DNA from: a bacterium 1xD42-67
GTDB lineage: Bacteria > Bacillota > Clostridia > Oscillospirales > Oscillospiraceae
Assembly (NCBI GenBank): GCA_003612335.1
Contig: RAYO01000014.1
Coordinates: 1 to 64,000 of the forward strand
DNA: 64,000 bases
Reading direction: 5' to 3'
How positions within the stretch are numbered: position 1 is the first letter of the stretch; each line of letters starts with the position of its first letter. Position numbers and translations under genes: made by a program. The notes beneath the pieces are model-generated. The model had not been told where the DNA came from, searched no databases, and was given only the letters and a program-made list of their open reading frames with translations. This document shows positions 43,886-53,800 of this stretch, piece by piece.

Positions 43886-44644
43886 CTATAGCCTTGTGGG
43901 GATCCCCTCGGCGGCCAGGGCCCTCTTCAGGTCCGGGATCTTGACCTCGCCGAAGTGGAAGATGGAAGCGGCCAGGCCGGCGTCCACCTTGGGGAGGGCC
44001 TGGAAGAGCTCTGTGAAGTCCTGGATCCGCCCCGCCCCGCCGGAGGCGATCACCGGCACGTCCACCACCTCACAGACCGCCTGGAGCATCTCCAGATCGA
44101 AGCCCCTCTTGACGCCGTCGGTGTCGATACTGTTGAGGACGATCTCCCCCGCCCCGCTGGCCACACCGGAGCGGATCCACTGGATGGCGTCCAGGCCGGT
44201 GTCCTCCCGGCCCCCCTTGGCAAAGACCCGGAACCGCCCCTCCACCCGCTTGGCGTCTACGCTGAGGACCACGCACTGGTCCCCGTAGCGCTGGGCGGCC
44301 CGACGGATCAGAGATGGGTCCCGGAGGGCCCCGGAGTTGACGCTCACCTTGTCCGCCCCGCACTTGAGCACCCGGTCGAAATCCTCCAAGGTACTGATCC
44401 CGCCCCCCACTGTGAGGGGGATGAAGACGGTGGAGGCTGTCGCGGTGAGGATGTCGGTGAACAGGGCCCGGCCCTCGGCGGAGGCGGTGATGTCGTAGAA
44501 GACCAGCTCGTCCGCTCCGCAGGCGCTGTAATATCTGGCCAGCTCCACCGGAGAGCTGACATCGGCCAGCCCCTGGAAGTTGACCCCCTTCACCACCCGG
44601 CCATCCTTCACGTCCAGGCAGGGGACGATCCGTTTCGCGATCAT
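43886..44644 (-). CDS. hisF: Imidazole glycerol phosphate synthase, cyclase subunit HisF
   Basis: TIM-barrel subunit that joins PRFAR with ammonia from HisH to give IGP and AICAR. The 252-residue product has AKRIVPCLDVKDGRVVKGV at the start (catalytic Asp in CLDV), DKVSVNSGA (~99), VVLSVDAKR (~125, catalytic Asp 130 region) and VIASGGAG (~225). Its ATG overlaps the hisA stop (ATGA). Confidence 0.96.
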   Translation of the reverse strand: MIAKRIVPCLDVKDGRVVKGVNFQGLADVSSPVELARYYSACGADELVFYDITASAEGRALFTDILTATASTVFIPLTVGGGISTLEDFDRVLKCGADKVSVNSGALRDPSLIRRAAQRYGDQCVVLSVDAKRVEGRFRVFAKGGREDTGLDAIQWIRSGVASGAGEIVLNSIDTDGVKRGFDLEMLQAVCEVVDVPVIASGGAGRIQDFTELFQALPKVDAGLAASIFHFGEVKIPDLKRALAAEGIPTRL

Positions 44645-45360
44645 TGGGGACCTCCTTCCTCCACGGCCTGGGCCAGGTCCACCGCCCCGGCATACCAGCC
44701 CTTGCCCACGATGGCGGCATACAGCCCCATCTCCCCCAGCCGGCGCAGGTCGGCGTTGGAGGACACCCCTCCCGACGCGGTGATCTCACAGTCCACCGCC
44801 CTCTGGAGGGCCTCCAGCCGGGTCCAGGCAGGGCCGGAGAGAGCGCCGTCGGTGTCGATATCGGTAAAGATGATGTGGCGGGCCCCCAGGGCCTCCATGG
44901 ACCTGGCAAAGGCCAGATAGTCCAGCCCGGCGTCCTCCACCCAGCCGGCGGTGCGGACGGTGCCGCCCTTGGCGTCGATGCCCACGGCGATCCGCTCCGG
45001 GCCGTGCTCCTCCACCGCCGCTTTGACGAAGTCCGGGTCACTGACTGCGGCGGAGCCGATCACCGCCCGCCACACGCCCAGGGCAAAGACCTCCTCCAGG
45101 TCGGCCATGGAGCGGATCCCGCCCCCCAGCTCGATCCTCAGGCCGACGGATGCCACCAGCTTTACGATCTCCCCGTTCTTTCGGGCTCCGTCCCGGGCCC
45201 CGTCCAGGTCCACCATGTGGAGATACCGGGCCCCGGCGGCGTAAAAGGTCCGCGCCGTCTCCACCGGGTCCTCCGCCACCTGGTGGGTGGTGGAGAAGTC
45301 CCCCCTCAGCAGGCGGACCACCTGGCCATCCTTCAGATCGATCGCAGGAAATATCAGCAT
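44641..45360 (-). CDS. hisA: Phosphoribosylformimino-AICAR-P isomerase HisA
   Basis: TIM-barrel Amadori isomerase of step 4. In the 239-residue product MLIFPAIDLKDGQVVRLLRG holds the catalytic base Asp 8; the acid Asp lies in IFTDIDTDGALSGP (~128). RIELGGGIRS and CEITASGGVSS are the phosphate-binding loops. ATG 45360 follows GGAGGGAG. Its stop overlaps the hisF start. Confidence 0.96.
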   Translation of the reverse strand: MLIFPAIDLKDGQVVRLLRGDFSTTHQVAEDPVETARTFYAAGARYLHMVDLDGARDGARKNGEIVKLVASVGLRIELGGGIRSMADLEEVFALGVWRAVIGSAAVSDPDFVKAAVEEHGPERIAVGIDAKGGTVRTAGWVEDAGLDYLAFARSMEALGARHIIFTDIDTDGALSGPAWTRLEALQRAVDCEITASGGVSSNADLRRLGEMGLYAAIVGKGWYAGAVDLAQAVEEGGPQ

Positions 45361-45372
45361 GGATCTCCCTCC

Positions 45373-45990
45373 TTACAGCTCACAGAAGGCCCGCAGGATA
45401 TCCAGCCCCACCTGCCCGCTCTTCTCCGGGTGGAACTGGACGCCGTACACGTTGTCCCGGGCCACCGCCGCCGTCAGCTCCGGGCCGTACTCGGCGGTGG
45501 CGATGGTGTGGGCCCCGCAGTCCACCCCGGCGTAGGAGTGGACGAAGTAGACGCAGTCCCCCTCTTCGATTCGGCGGAACAGGGGGCTGACCGGCCTGTC
45601 CTTGGGGAAATGCAGGCCGTTCCAGCCCATGTGGGGCACCTTATGCCCCTCGGGGATCATCGGCCGGATGGGCTGGACGGAGCCAGGGATCAGCCCCAGC
45701 CCATCGTGCCGGCCGTATTCGGTGCTGTAGTCGAAGAGCAGCTGCATCCCCAGGCAGATCCCCAGCAGAGGCTTTCCCGCCTCCGCCTCGCGGAGGACCA
45801 CCCGGTCCAGCCCGGAGGTGCGCAGGGCCTGGGCCGCGTCGCCGAAGGCCCCCACCCCGGGCAGGAGGATCCGGTCCGCCTGGTCCAGCGTCTCCTCCTC
45901 TCCGGTGACCACCGCCTCCACACCGATCGCCCGGAGGGAGCAGGTGAGGGAGAAGAGGTTGCCCACCCCGTAATCCACGATAGCCAGCAT
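45373..45990 (-). CDS. hisH: Imidazole glycerol phosphate synthase, glutaminase subunit HisH
   Basis: Class I glutamine amidotransferase that supplies ammonia to HisF. In the 205-residue product the nucleophilic Cys is in LGICLGMQLLF (~79) and the His-Glu pair is in VYGVQFHPEKSG (~186). It starts [15 protein letters not shown] with ATG 45990, which overlaps the hisB stop by one base (TGATG). The longer frame to 46233 runs inside hisB and has no ribosome site. Confidence 0.96.
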   Translation of the reverse strand: MLAIVDYGVGNLFSLTCSLRAIGVEAVVTGEEETLDQADRILLPGVGAFGDAAQALRTSGLDRVVLREAEAGKPLLGICLGMQLLFDYSTEYGRHDGLGLIPGSVQPIRPMIPEGHKVPHMGWNGLHFPKDRPVSPLFRRIEEGDCVYFVHSYAGVDCGAHTIATAEYGPELTAAVARDNVYGVQFHPEKSGQVGLDILRAFCEL

Positions 45991-46577
45991 CACAGCACCC
46001 CCTTGGTGGAGGGGATCTCCTGGGCAAGATCCCGGTCGATGGACACTGCCGTCCGCAGGGAGCGGGCCAGGCTCTTGAAGGCCCCCTCGATGATGTGGTG
46101 GCTGTTCTCCCCGGCCAGCTGCCGGACGTGGACCGTCATGTCCGCCCGCCGGGCGAAGGCGATGAGGAATTCCTTGGTCAGCTCTGTGTCGAAGGTCCCC
46201 ACCTTTTGGGCGGGGATCTCCAGCCCATAGCACAGCATCCCCCGGCCGCTGATGTCCACGGCGGTGAGGATCAGGGCCTCGTCCATGGGCAGGGCGCAGG
46301 AGCCGTAGCGGAGGATCCCCCGCTTGTCCCCCAGGGCCTGGGCGAAGGCGTCCCCTAGGCAGATCCCCACGTCCTCCACCGTGTGGTGGCCGTCCACCCA
46401 GGTGTCCCCCTGGCAGGCGACGGTCAGGTCGAACCGGCCGTGGTGGGCGAAAAGGGCGAGCATGTGGTCCAAAAAGCCGCAGCCGGTCTCGATCTTGCCC
46501 TTCCCCGTGCCGTCCAGGACCAGGGAAAGGCGGATATCCGTCTCCGCCGTCCGGCGGGCGATCTCAGCCGTGCGCAT
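45990..46577 (-). CDS. hisB: Imidazoleglycerol-phosphate dehydratase HisB
   Basis: Mn-dependent dehydratase of step 6, monofunctional (195 residues; no phosphatase domain). Diagnostic blocks: [24 protein letters not shown] (~29), [20 protein letters not shown] (~62), [19 protein letters not shown] (~155), with the His-rich metal sites. It follows hisC by 1 nt, so coupling is likely. Confidence 0.96.
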   Translation of the reverse strand: MRTAEIARRTAETDIRLSLVLDGTGKGKIETGCGFLDHMLALFAHHGRFDLTVACQGDTWVDGHHTVEDVGICLGDAFAQALGDKRGILRYGSCALPMDEALILTAVDISGRGMLCYGLEIPAQKVGTFDTELTKEFLIAFARRADMTVHVRQLAGENSHHIIEGAFKSLARSLRTAVSIDRDLAQEIPSTKGVL

Positions 46578-46578
46578 C

Positions 46579-47646
46579 TCAGTCCGCCCCCTTCAGGATC
46601 TCCCGGACCTTGTCCAGGAAGACGTCCATCTGCTCCCGGGTACCGATGGTCACCCGGCACCAGTCCCCGATCTCCGGCCTGTCCCAGTGGCGCACCAGTA
46701 CCCCCCGGGCCTTCAGCTCCCGGTAAAGGCTCCCCCCGTCCACATTGGGACAGCGGGTGAAGATGAAGTTGGCCAGGCTGGGGATCGTCTCGAAGCCCAG
46801 CTTGGAGAGCTCTTCCGTAGTGTAGGCCCGGGCCTCCTGGATCCTTTTGCTGTTCTCCAGGTAGTATTCGTTGCTCTCCAGGGTGGCGATCCCCACCGCC
46901 ATGGTCAGCCGGTCGATGTTGTAGGAGTTGGTGGAATACCGGATCTTCTCCAGGTCGTCGATCAGTCCCTTGGAGGCCAGACCATACCCCAGCCGTCCCC
47001 CAGCCAGGGAGCGGAACTTGGAGAAGGTCTGGCAGACCAGCAGATTGTCATATTTTTTGATCAGGGGCACACAGCTCTCCCCGCCGAAGTCGATATACGC
47101 CTCGTCGATGAGGACCACGTGATCCGGCTCAGAACGGAGGATCTCCTCGATATCACGGACGGAGATGGCCCGGCCGGTGGGGGCGTTGGGATTGGCGATC
47201 ACGATGTTCTTCCCCAGGCCGCAGAAGTCCCGGGGGTCCAGCACAAACCCCTCCCGCAGGGGGATCTGGGTGCAGGGCACCTGGTACAGCTGGGCGTACA
47301 CCGGATAGAAGCCGTAGCTGACGGCGGGGAAAGCCACGGGGCGCTCTCCGTCGCAAAAGGCCATGAAGGCGAAGCTGAGCAGCTCGTCAGAGCCGTTGGC
47401 CAAAAAGACGTTCTCCGCCTCCACCCCATACATCTCCGCCAGCTTCTGCCGCAGGGCCCTGCCCTCTGGGTCGGGGTAGAGGTTGAGGCGGGCCGTCTCG
47501 GCGGCGCCCGCCGCCTCCAGCACCGCCGGGGCGGGGGGATAGGGGGATTCGTTGGTATTCAGCTTCACATACTGCATGTCCTGGGGCTGCTCCCCTGGGA
47601 CGTACGCCTCCAGGTCGGCAAAACGGGCGCTCATATACCGGCTCAT
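46579..47646 (-). CDS. hisC: Histidinol-phosphate aminotransferase HisC
   Basis: PLP enzyme of step 7, fold type I. The 355-residue product has [14 protein letters not shown] (~27), the LANGSDELL phosphate-site region (~83), [12 protein letters not shown] (~150), [11 protein letters not shown] (~177) and the PLP lysine in [19 protein letters not shown] (~205). ATG 47646 ([10 protein letters not shown]) is set by GGAGGAAAAG upstream and overlaps the hisD stop. The reading frame continues open far upstream, but only as a shadow of hisD. Confidence 0.95.
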   Translation of the reverse strand: MSRYMSARFADLEAYVPGEQPQDMQYVKLNTNESPYPPAPAVLEAAGAAETARLNLYPDPEGRALRQKLAEMYGVEAENVFLANGSDELLSFAFMAFCDGERPVAFPAVSYGFYPVYAQLYQVPCTQIPLREGFVLDPRDFCGLGKNIVIANPNAPTGRAISVRDIEEILRSEPDHVVLIDEAYIDFGGESCVPLIKKYDNLLVCQTFSKFRSLAGGRLGYGLASKGLIDDLEKIRYSTNSYNIDRLTMAVGIATLESNEYYLENSKRIQEARAYTTEELSKLGFETIPSLANFIFTRCPNVDGGSLYRELKARGVLVRHWDRPEIGDWCRVTIGTREQMDVFLDKVREILKGAD

Positions 47647-48929
47647 GTCTTTTCCTCCTTTTGGGACCGGGACAGCACGCTGCGGGCGTGTCCCTCCAGC
47701 CCCTCCTCCCGGGCGAACCGGGCGATCTTGTCCGACACCCGCTCCAGAGCGGCGGGGGCATAGTAGGTGAATTGGGACTTTTTCACGAAATCGTCCACCG
47801 ACAGCGGACTGGAGAATCGGGCGGTGCCGCTGGTGGGCAGGGTGTGGTTGGGCCCGGCGAAGTAGTCCCCCAGGGCCTCGGGGCAGTTCCGGCCCAGGAA
47901 GATGGATCCGGCGTGGCGCACCTTGTCCAGATGATCGAAGGGGCTGTCCACGCACAGCTCCAAGTGCTCCGGGGCCAGGGCGTTGGCGATCTCGATCCCC
48001 TGGAGGATATCTTCCGCCACGACGATCTTCCCGTTCCCGTCGATGGAGGCCCGGGCGGTCTCCCGCCGGGGCAGCCCCTCCAGCTGGACCTCGATCTCCT
48101 GCTGCACCGCCTGGGCCAGCTCCATGGAGTCGGTGATCAGGACGGCGCTGGCGTTCCTGTCGTGCTCCGCCTGGCTGAGCAGGTCGGCGGCCATGTGGCG
48201 GGGGTCGCTGGCCCCATCGGCCACGATCAGGATCTCGCTGGGGCCGGCGATCATGTCGATGGCCACCTGGCCGAAGACCTGGCGCTTGGCCTCTGCCACA
48301 TAGGCGTTGCCCGGGCCCACGATCTTGTCCACCCGGGGGACCGTCTCGGTGCCCCAGGCCAGGGCGGCCACCGCCTGGGCCCCGCCCGCCCGGAAGACCC
48401 GATCCACCCCGGCGATCCGGGCGGCGGCCAGGATGACTGGGGCGATCTCTCCGTCCCGAGAGGGGGGAGAGACCATGATCAGCTCGGGACATCCCGCCAG
48501 CTTGGCCGGGATGGCGTCCATCAGCACGGTGGAGGGGTAGGCGGCAGTCCCGCCGGGGATGTACAGCCCCACCCGATCCAGAGGGATCACCTTCTGCCCC
48601 AGGATCACCCCATCCTCCTCGCTGATCACGAAGCTGGAGCGCACCTGACGGCGGTGGTAGTCCCGGATGTTCTCTGCGGCCTCCTCTAAGATGTCCCGCA
48701 GCGAGGGGTCCAGCGCCTCCGCCGCCCGGTCCAGGACCTCCGCAGGCACCTCCAGCTCCTCCAGATCCGTCCCGTCGAACGCTTTGGCATAGCGGCGCAG
48801 GGCCTCGTCCCCCTCCCGCCGCACTGCGGCCACGATCTCCGCCACCGCCGCGGACAGGTCCGCTGCCTCCTCCCGGCGGGCCAGGATCTCCTCCAGGGGG
48901 ACCTCCCCATACCGGCATATCCTGATCAT
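47643..48929 (-). CDS. hisD: Histidinol dehydrogenase HisD
   Basis: Zinc/NAD enzyme that makes the last two oxidations to histidine. The 428-residue product has the family blocks [21 protein letters not shown], then [12 protein letters not shown] (~230), [12 protein letters not shown] and [10 protein letters not shown] (~345), containing the catalytic Glu/His residues. ATG 48929 follows GGAGGAG by 8 nt; the frame extends further upstream to 48989 but without ribosome site. It overlaps hisG (ATGA) and hisC (ATGA). Confidence 0.96.
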   Translation of the reverse strand: MIRICRYGEVPLEEILARREEAADLSAAVAEIVAAVRREGDEALRRYAKAFDGTDLEELEVPAEVLDRAAEALDPSLRDILEEAAENIRDYHRRQVRSSFVISEEDGVILGQKVIPLDRVGLYIPGGTAAYPSTVLMDAIPAKLAGCPELIMVSPPSRDGEIAPVILAAARIAGVDRVFRAGGAQAVAALAWGTETVPRVDKIVGPGNAYVAEAKRQVFGQVAIDMIAGPSEILIVADGASDPRHMAADLLSQAEHDRNASAVLITDSMELAQAVQQEIEVQLEGLPRRETARASIDGNGKIVVAEDILQGIEIANALAPEHLELCVDSPFDHLDKVRHAGSIFLGRNCPEALGDYFAGPNHTLPTSGTARFSSPLSVDDFVKKSQFTYYAPAALERVSDKIARFAREEGLEGHARSVLSRSQKEEKT

Positions 48930-49579
48930 CGGATCTCCTCCTCTCCCAGATATCCCGCCCTCCGGCAGTGCTCCTCCACCCGCCGGCACAGACGGACGAT
49001 CTCCTCATACTTGAACTTATAGCTCGCCCTGTTGGCGATCAGCCGGGCGCTGATGGGGACGACGGTCTCCTTGACCTCCAGGCCGTTCTCCAGCAGGGTC
49101 TTCCCTGTCTCCACGATGTCTACGATCACATCGCTCAGCCCCAGCAGGGGGGCCAGCTCGATGGAGCCGTGGAGCTCGATGATGTCGATGTCCCGGCTGC
49201 AGGCGCTGTAGTAGCTCTTGGCGATCTTGGGGAATTTGGTCGCCACCCGGAGGGTCCGGCCCCGGCTGTCCCGGAAGTCCTTCTTCCCGGCCACGCACAT
49301 CCGGCACCTCCCCACCCCCAGGTCGGCCAGCTCATAGACCTGCGGCTGGTGCTCCAGCAGGATATCCTTCCCCGCGATCCCCACATCGGCAGCAGCCCGC
49401 TCCACATAGATCCCCACGTCGCTGGGCTTGACCCAGAAATAGCGCACCCCGGACCGGACGTCCTCGAAGACCAGCTTCCGGTTCTCCTCCCGGATGGCAG
49501 GGCAGGGGTAGCCCGCCTCCTCCAGGATCTGGTAGACCTTCTCCCCCAGCCGCCCCTTGGGCAGTGCGATATCGATCAT
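48926..49579 (-). CDS. hisG: ATP phosphoribosyltransferase, short form, HisG
   Basis: First, committed enzyme of histidine synthesis. At 217 residues it lacks the C-terminal regulatory domain of long HisG and therefore needs HisZ, encoded just upstream. IALPKGRLGEKVYQIL, GVRYFWVKPSDVGIYVE, and DVIVDIVETGKTLLENGLEV (PRPP loop) are characteristic. Start ATG 49579 overlaps the hisZ stop (ATGA). Confidence 0.96.
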   Translation of the reverse strand: MIDIALPKGRLGEKVYQILEEAGYPCPAIREENRKLVFEDVRSGVRYFWVKPSDVGIYVERAAADVGIAGKDILLEHQPQVYELADLGVGRCRMCVAGKKDFRDSRGRTLRVATKFPKIAKSYYSACSRDIDIIELHGSIELAPLLGLSDVIVDIVETGKTLLENGLEVKETVVPISARLIANRASYKFKYEEIVRLCRRVEEHCRRAGYLGEEEIR

Positions 49580-50649
49580 CCCCGCTCACCCGCTTTCCTC
49601 ACGGTCCGGAAGGTCAGTCCCTCCGGGACCTGGCGTTCCACCCGGACGCTCTGTCCCGCCTGGCGGAGGGATCCCGCCTCCTCCAGGACGGCCCGGGCGG
49701 GGGTCCCGTCCTTATACAGGAGCAGGACGTCGGCGTCGGGGCCGTCCGGGCCCCCTTCCAGCCGGTCCAGCAGATCCATATATACGGCGAAGCCGATGGC
49801 CGCGTCCTTCCGCCCCATCTGGCGCAGCAGGTTGTCATACCGTCCGCCGGACAGCACGCTGTCAGGCAGGCCGGGCAGATAGCCCCGGAAGACCAGGCCG
49901 TTGTAGTAGTCCATGTCGCTGACGATGGAGAAGTCCAGCCGCAGGCGCCCCTCCGGTACCAGAGCGCAGACCGCCCCCAGCTCCTCCAGGGCGGCGGCCA
50001 TCCGCTCCCCCCGGACCATCCCCTCCAGCTCCGGGAGCAGCTCCTCCGGAGGGCCGTAGAGGCTGGTCAGGCGGCACAGGGAGCCGGCCGTGTCTCCGTC
50101 CAGGCCCAGCTCCCGGCAGCAGGCCAGCAGGGCGGGCACGTTCTTCTCTCCCATATGGGCCCATAGCTCCCTCCGGCCCTCCTCGGGCAGGCCGGCGCTG
50201 TCCAGCAGCCCCGCCGCCAGCCCCAGGTGGCTCACGTCCAGGAGGTAGTCCCCGCTGACGGTCTCCAGGCTCTTCGCCGCCAGCAGCAGCACCTCACCCA
50301 TAGCCACCAGGTCGATCTCCCCCACGCACTCCAGCCCGGTCTGCATGATCTCCCGAAAGCTCCGGGACATGGGCGAGGTGCGGTAGACGTTCTCGCTGTA
50401 ACAGACCTTCTGGAGCCCGCTCCCCTTCTTGGCGTCCTTGACGATGGAGAGGGTCACGTCGGGCTTCAGGGCCATCAGCCGCCCGTCCGCGTCGGTGAAG
50501 GTGAGGATATCCTCACTGACCAGGAAGCTCTTGTTCCGGACATAGAGGTCGTAGGGCTCGAATTTGCTCATCCTGTACTGGGTATATCCATAGCGGCGGT
50601 ACAGCTCCCTCAGCTGCCGCACCACCCGCTCGGTCTGCGGTCCTTCCAT
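49576..50649 (-). CDS. hisZ: ATP phosphoribosyltransferase regulatory subunit HisZ
   Basis: Histidyl-tRNA-synthetase-like paralogue that forms the hetero-octamer with short HisG and provides histidine feedback. The 357-residue product has the class II core (RYGYTQYRMSKFEPYDLY, ALKPDVTLSIVKDA, CYSENVYRTS) and a motif-3-like DSVLSGGRYDNLLRQMG, but lacks an anticodon-binding domain, as expected of HisZ. ATG 50649 follows GGAGGAGGAG by 5 nt. First gene of the his operon. Confidence 0.94.
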   Translation of the reverse strand: MEGPQTERVVRQLRELYRRYGYTQYRMSKFEPYDLYVRNKSFLVSEDILTFTDADGRLMALKPDVTLSIVKDAKKGSGLQKVCYSENVYRTSPMSRSFREIMQTGLECVGEIDLVAMGEVLLLAAKSLETVSGDYLLDVSHLGLAAGLLDSAGLPEEGRRELWAHMGEKNVPALLACCRELGLDGDTAGSLCRLTSLYGPPEELLPELEGMVRGERMAAALEELGAVCALVPEGRLRLDFSIVSDMDYYNGLVFRGYLPGLPDSVLSGGRYDNLLRQMGRKDAAIGFAVYMDLLDRLEGGPDGPDADVLLLYKDGTPARAVLEEAGSLRQAGQSVRVERQVPEGLTFRTVRKAGERG

Positions 50650-50698
50650 ATCGCTCCTCCTCCCGCGCCGCCCGGGGCCCAGCGCTCTTTGCTTTATC

Positions 50699-50727
50699 AT
50701 AGTAGTGCAATAGTTTGCAAAAGTCAA
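50699..50727 (-). promoter_or_regulatory. his operon promoter with internal dyad
   Basis: Minus strand: TTGACT (50722-50727), 17-bp spacer, TACTAT (50699-50704). The spacer holds the inverted repeat TGCAA-TAGT-TTGCA (50706-50719), a likely repressor site; YerC at 22333 is a candidate. Confidence 0.72.
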
Positions 50728-50768
50728 GTATTATTTTCATGCTCTTCGGACAGGCCCGTCCCAGCAGA

Positions 50769-50790
50769 GGGCCGCCCCTCCGGGCGGCCC
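50769..50790 (-). terminator. Hairpin at the end of the addA transcript
   Basis: GGGCCGCCC / GGGCGGCCC, 9-bp stem with a 4-nt loop, no T-run on the minus strand. Confidence 0.45.
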
Positions 50791-50819
50791 CCGACCGGCA
50801 GCTCAGACATGCTCCGCCT

Positions 50820-53800
50820 TCACAGCTCTATCATGGTGTCTGTGGCGAAGAACCAGAGCACCTGTCTGTCCACCGGCCGGCCCAGGATGGCGGACAGGGC
50901 CTGGCTGTAGGCGGCCAGCTGGGGACGGTGCTCCTCCGCCCTCGCCCGCTCCCCGCCGGGGCGGATCTGGTCGCTCTTGAAGTCCACCACTGTGATCCGG
51001 TCCCCCTCCCGGAACCAGGCGTCGATGACCCCCTGGAGGAGGACCTCCTCCCCTCTCCCCTCGGGGAACCAGTCCAGGGCAGAGACCAGCACCGAGAATT
51101 TGAACTCCCGGCGGCACTCCTCCCCCGCCGCAGCCATGGCCCGGCCCAGGGGGCTGTCTAAAAAGGCGGACAGCCGCTCCGTCTCCACCGCCTCCCGCTG
51201 GAGACGGGTGAGGAACCCCTGCTGGGCGAGCCGGTCCAGCTCCGCGGCCACCGCCTCCGTACCGCTGTCCATGTCCAAGGGCAGATACTGCATGGCCAGG
51301 TGGAGGGCGGTCCCCCGCTGGGCGGGGGTGAGGCCCCGCTCCTCAGCGATGAAGCTGGGCCGGGCGATGGGACGCCCCTTGGAAGGGACCGCAGGGGCCC
51401 CCTCCGCCGCCTCCCGGTCCAGGACCCGGCCCTTCAGCTGGGTGGTGGTGAGCTTCGAGGGCAGGTCTGCCGCCGCCATATGGGGGTAGATCCAGGCCAG
51501 CCGGTCCGCCAGCGCCCTGTCGGCGGTCTCCTCCTCCGGCGAATCGGCGGAGGGACCGGACACCTCCCGTGCCTGGCTCAGACCGGTCCCGTCCACCCAG
51601 CGCAGATCCCAGGCAGGGCCCAGCCCATCCAGATGCTCCTCCGGGATCCCCGCCAGGGCCCGGAGAGATCCCCCCTCAGGCCGTGTGAGGACATGGAGGA
51701 GGATCCAGGCCCCCACGCTCTGCTGCTGTTCCAGGGCCAGCGGGGAGATGGGCAGGCACTCTCCCAAACGGGAGAGGGCGCCCGCCCCCTCGGGCAGGAC
51801 CATCGTGAGGATCAGCTTCTCCCGGGCCCGGGTCATGGCCACATAGAGCAGGCGCAGCTCCTCCGCCATCATCTTCCGCTCCAGCTGGCGGGCCACCGCC
51901 CGCCGGGCCAGGGTGGGGTACTCCACCATCCGCTCCCGGTCCAGCCCTCGGGGGCCCACCCCGAGCTCCGGACAGAAGAGCACCGGGCGCATCACGTCCT
52001 CCCGGTTGAGCCGCCGGGCCAGACCGCACACCAGGACCACCGGCTTCTCCAGGCCCTTGGACCGGTGGATGGACAGGATGGATACGCCCTCCCCCTCCCG
52101 GCCGCTCCCGGCCGAGGTCTTCAGGTGTGCACCCGCCTTTTTCATCCGCTCCAGCCGCAGGAGGAACTGGAAGAGGGTGCGGCATCCGCTGTCCTCCAGC
52201 TGGCCGGCCAGAGCATAGAGGGCCAGCAGGTCTCTCTGCCGCTCTTCCCCCCCCTCCATGGCCCCGAAGGCCCCGAGCAGGTCGGCGGTCTCATAGATGT
52301 GCCAGATGAGCTGGCGGCAGGTGCGGTCCCCGGCCCCTGACCGCAGTTCCTCCAGCTGGTCCAGGAAGTCCCGGCACTGCCGGTCCCCCGTTTCGGCGGC
52401 GTGGACCAGAGCAGTATACAGGTCCCCGCCGCTGCCCGCCCGGAGGAGGGCCAGCTCGTCCCCGGTGAAGCCGAACACCGGGGAGCGGAGGGCGGCGATC
52501 AGTGGCACGTCCTGCCGGGGGTTGTCCACGATCTGGAGGATCGCCAGAGCCACGTTCACCTGGGTGGTCTGGAAGAAATCCTTGCCCTCCCCGGCGGCCC
52601 AGGGGACGCCCTCCTCCTCCAGGGCCTGGATGTAGTGGTGCAGCACCGGACCGGGGCTGCGCAGGAGGATCATCACATCGGAGGGCCGCACCGGCCGCAG
52701 CCCATCCCCCTCCTCCACCATCAGAGGGGCATCCAGCAGCGCCCGGATCCGCCGGGCGGCGAAGCGCGCCTCCAGCAGGTCTTTGCTGTCCTTCTCCCCC
52801 TCCTGGTCCCCCAGAAAGGACAGATCCACAGCGTCCAGCTCCAGGGCGTAGGGATCCTCCTCGGAGAGCTCAGGGAACCCCTTCCCCGGCACCAGGGCCT
52901 GGTCGCCGGTATAGTCCAGCTCGCCAAAGTCCTTGGACATGATGCTCCGGAACAGGTCGTTGCACCCCTCCAGCACCTGAGGACGGGAACGGAAGTTCCG
53001 GGACAGCGCCCGCCGCCGGGGCTCTCCCTCCTCCGCCTGGTCCCCATCGGGATAGGAGCTGTATTTCCTCAAAAAGATCGAGGGGTCGGCCAGGCGGAAA
53101 CGGTAGATCGACTGCTTCACATCCCCCACCTGGAAGAGCTTCCGCCCCCCGTCGGAGACTGCATCGAAGATCGCGTTCTGGACCTGGTTGGTGTCCTGAT
53201 ACTCGTCCACCAGCACCTCGTCATACCGGCCGCTCCAGTACTGGGCCAGATCCGTGGGGGCCCCGTCCCGGTCTGTGAGGAGCTTTACCGCAAAGTGCTC
53301 CAGATCGGAGAAGTCCAGCAGCCCCCGCCGGGCCTTTTCCCGGGCAAAGGCGGTCTGGAAGTCCAGCACCAGGTCCATCAGGGCCTGCATCGCCGGCTTG
53401 GACAAAACCAGCTCCTCCAGCTGGGCGGCGGTGTCTCCGGCAAAGGGCTCCGCAGCCGCGTCCAAGATCTTTTTGCACCGCTTGCGGATCGCCTTCATCC
53501 GCTCCCCCGCCTGGCGGACCTCCTCCTCTTGGAACGGGCTGAGCGCCAAAGACCGCTTCTGCTTCCGCCCTGCCTCGGGGAAGGGGATGGGCAGATGGGC
53601 GCAGACGCCGTCCCAGGCCGTCTCCCTCAAGAGCTCCTCCAGCCCCTGGAGCGAAGCGGAGATGGAAGGGGCGTAGTTGACCTGGAGCAGCTCGTCTGCT
53701 CCGCACAGCGCCAGCGCCTGGAGGAGCCAGTCCCGGCAGGCCAGGGCCTGCCGCCGGACGTCCTCCAGCAGGAGGGCGCCCCAGGGGGTCTGGACCAGGT

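Noticed and set aside
46579-49008. 809-codon frame as a single large protein containing HisC
   Set aside because: Only the part from 47646 onward is HisC. The upstream part overlaps hisD out of frame and is Gly/Arg-rich shadow.
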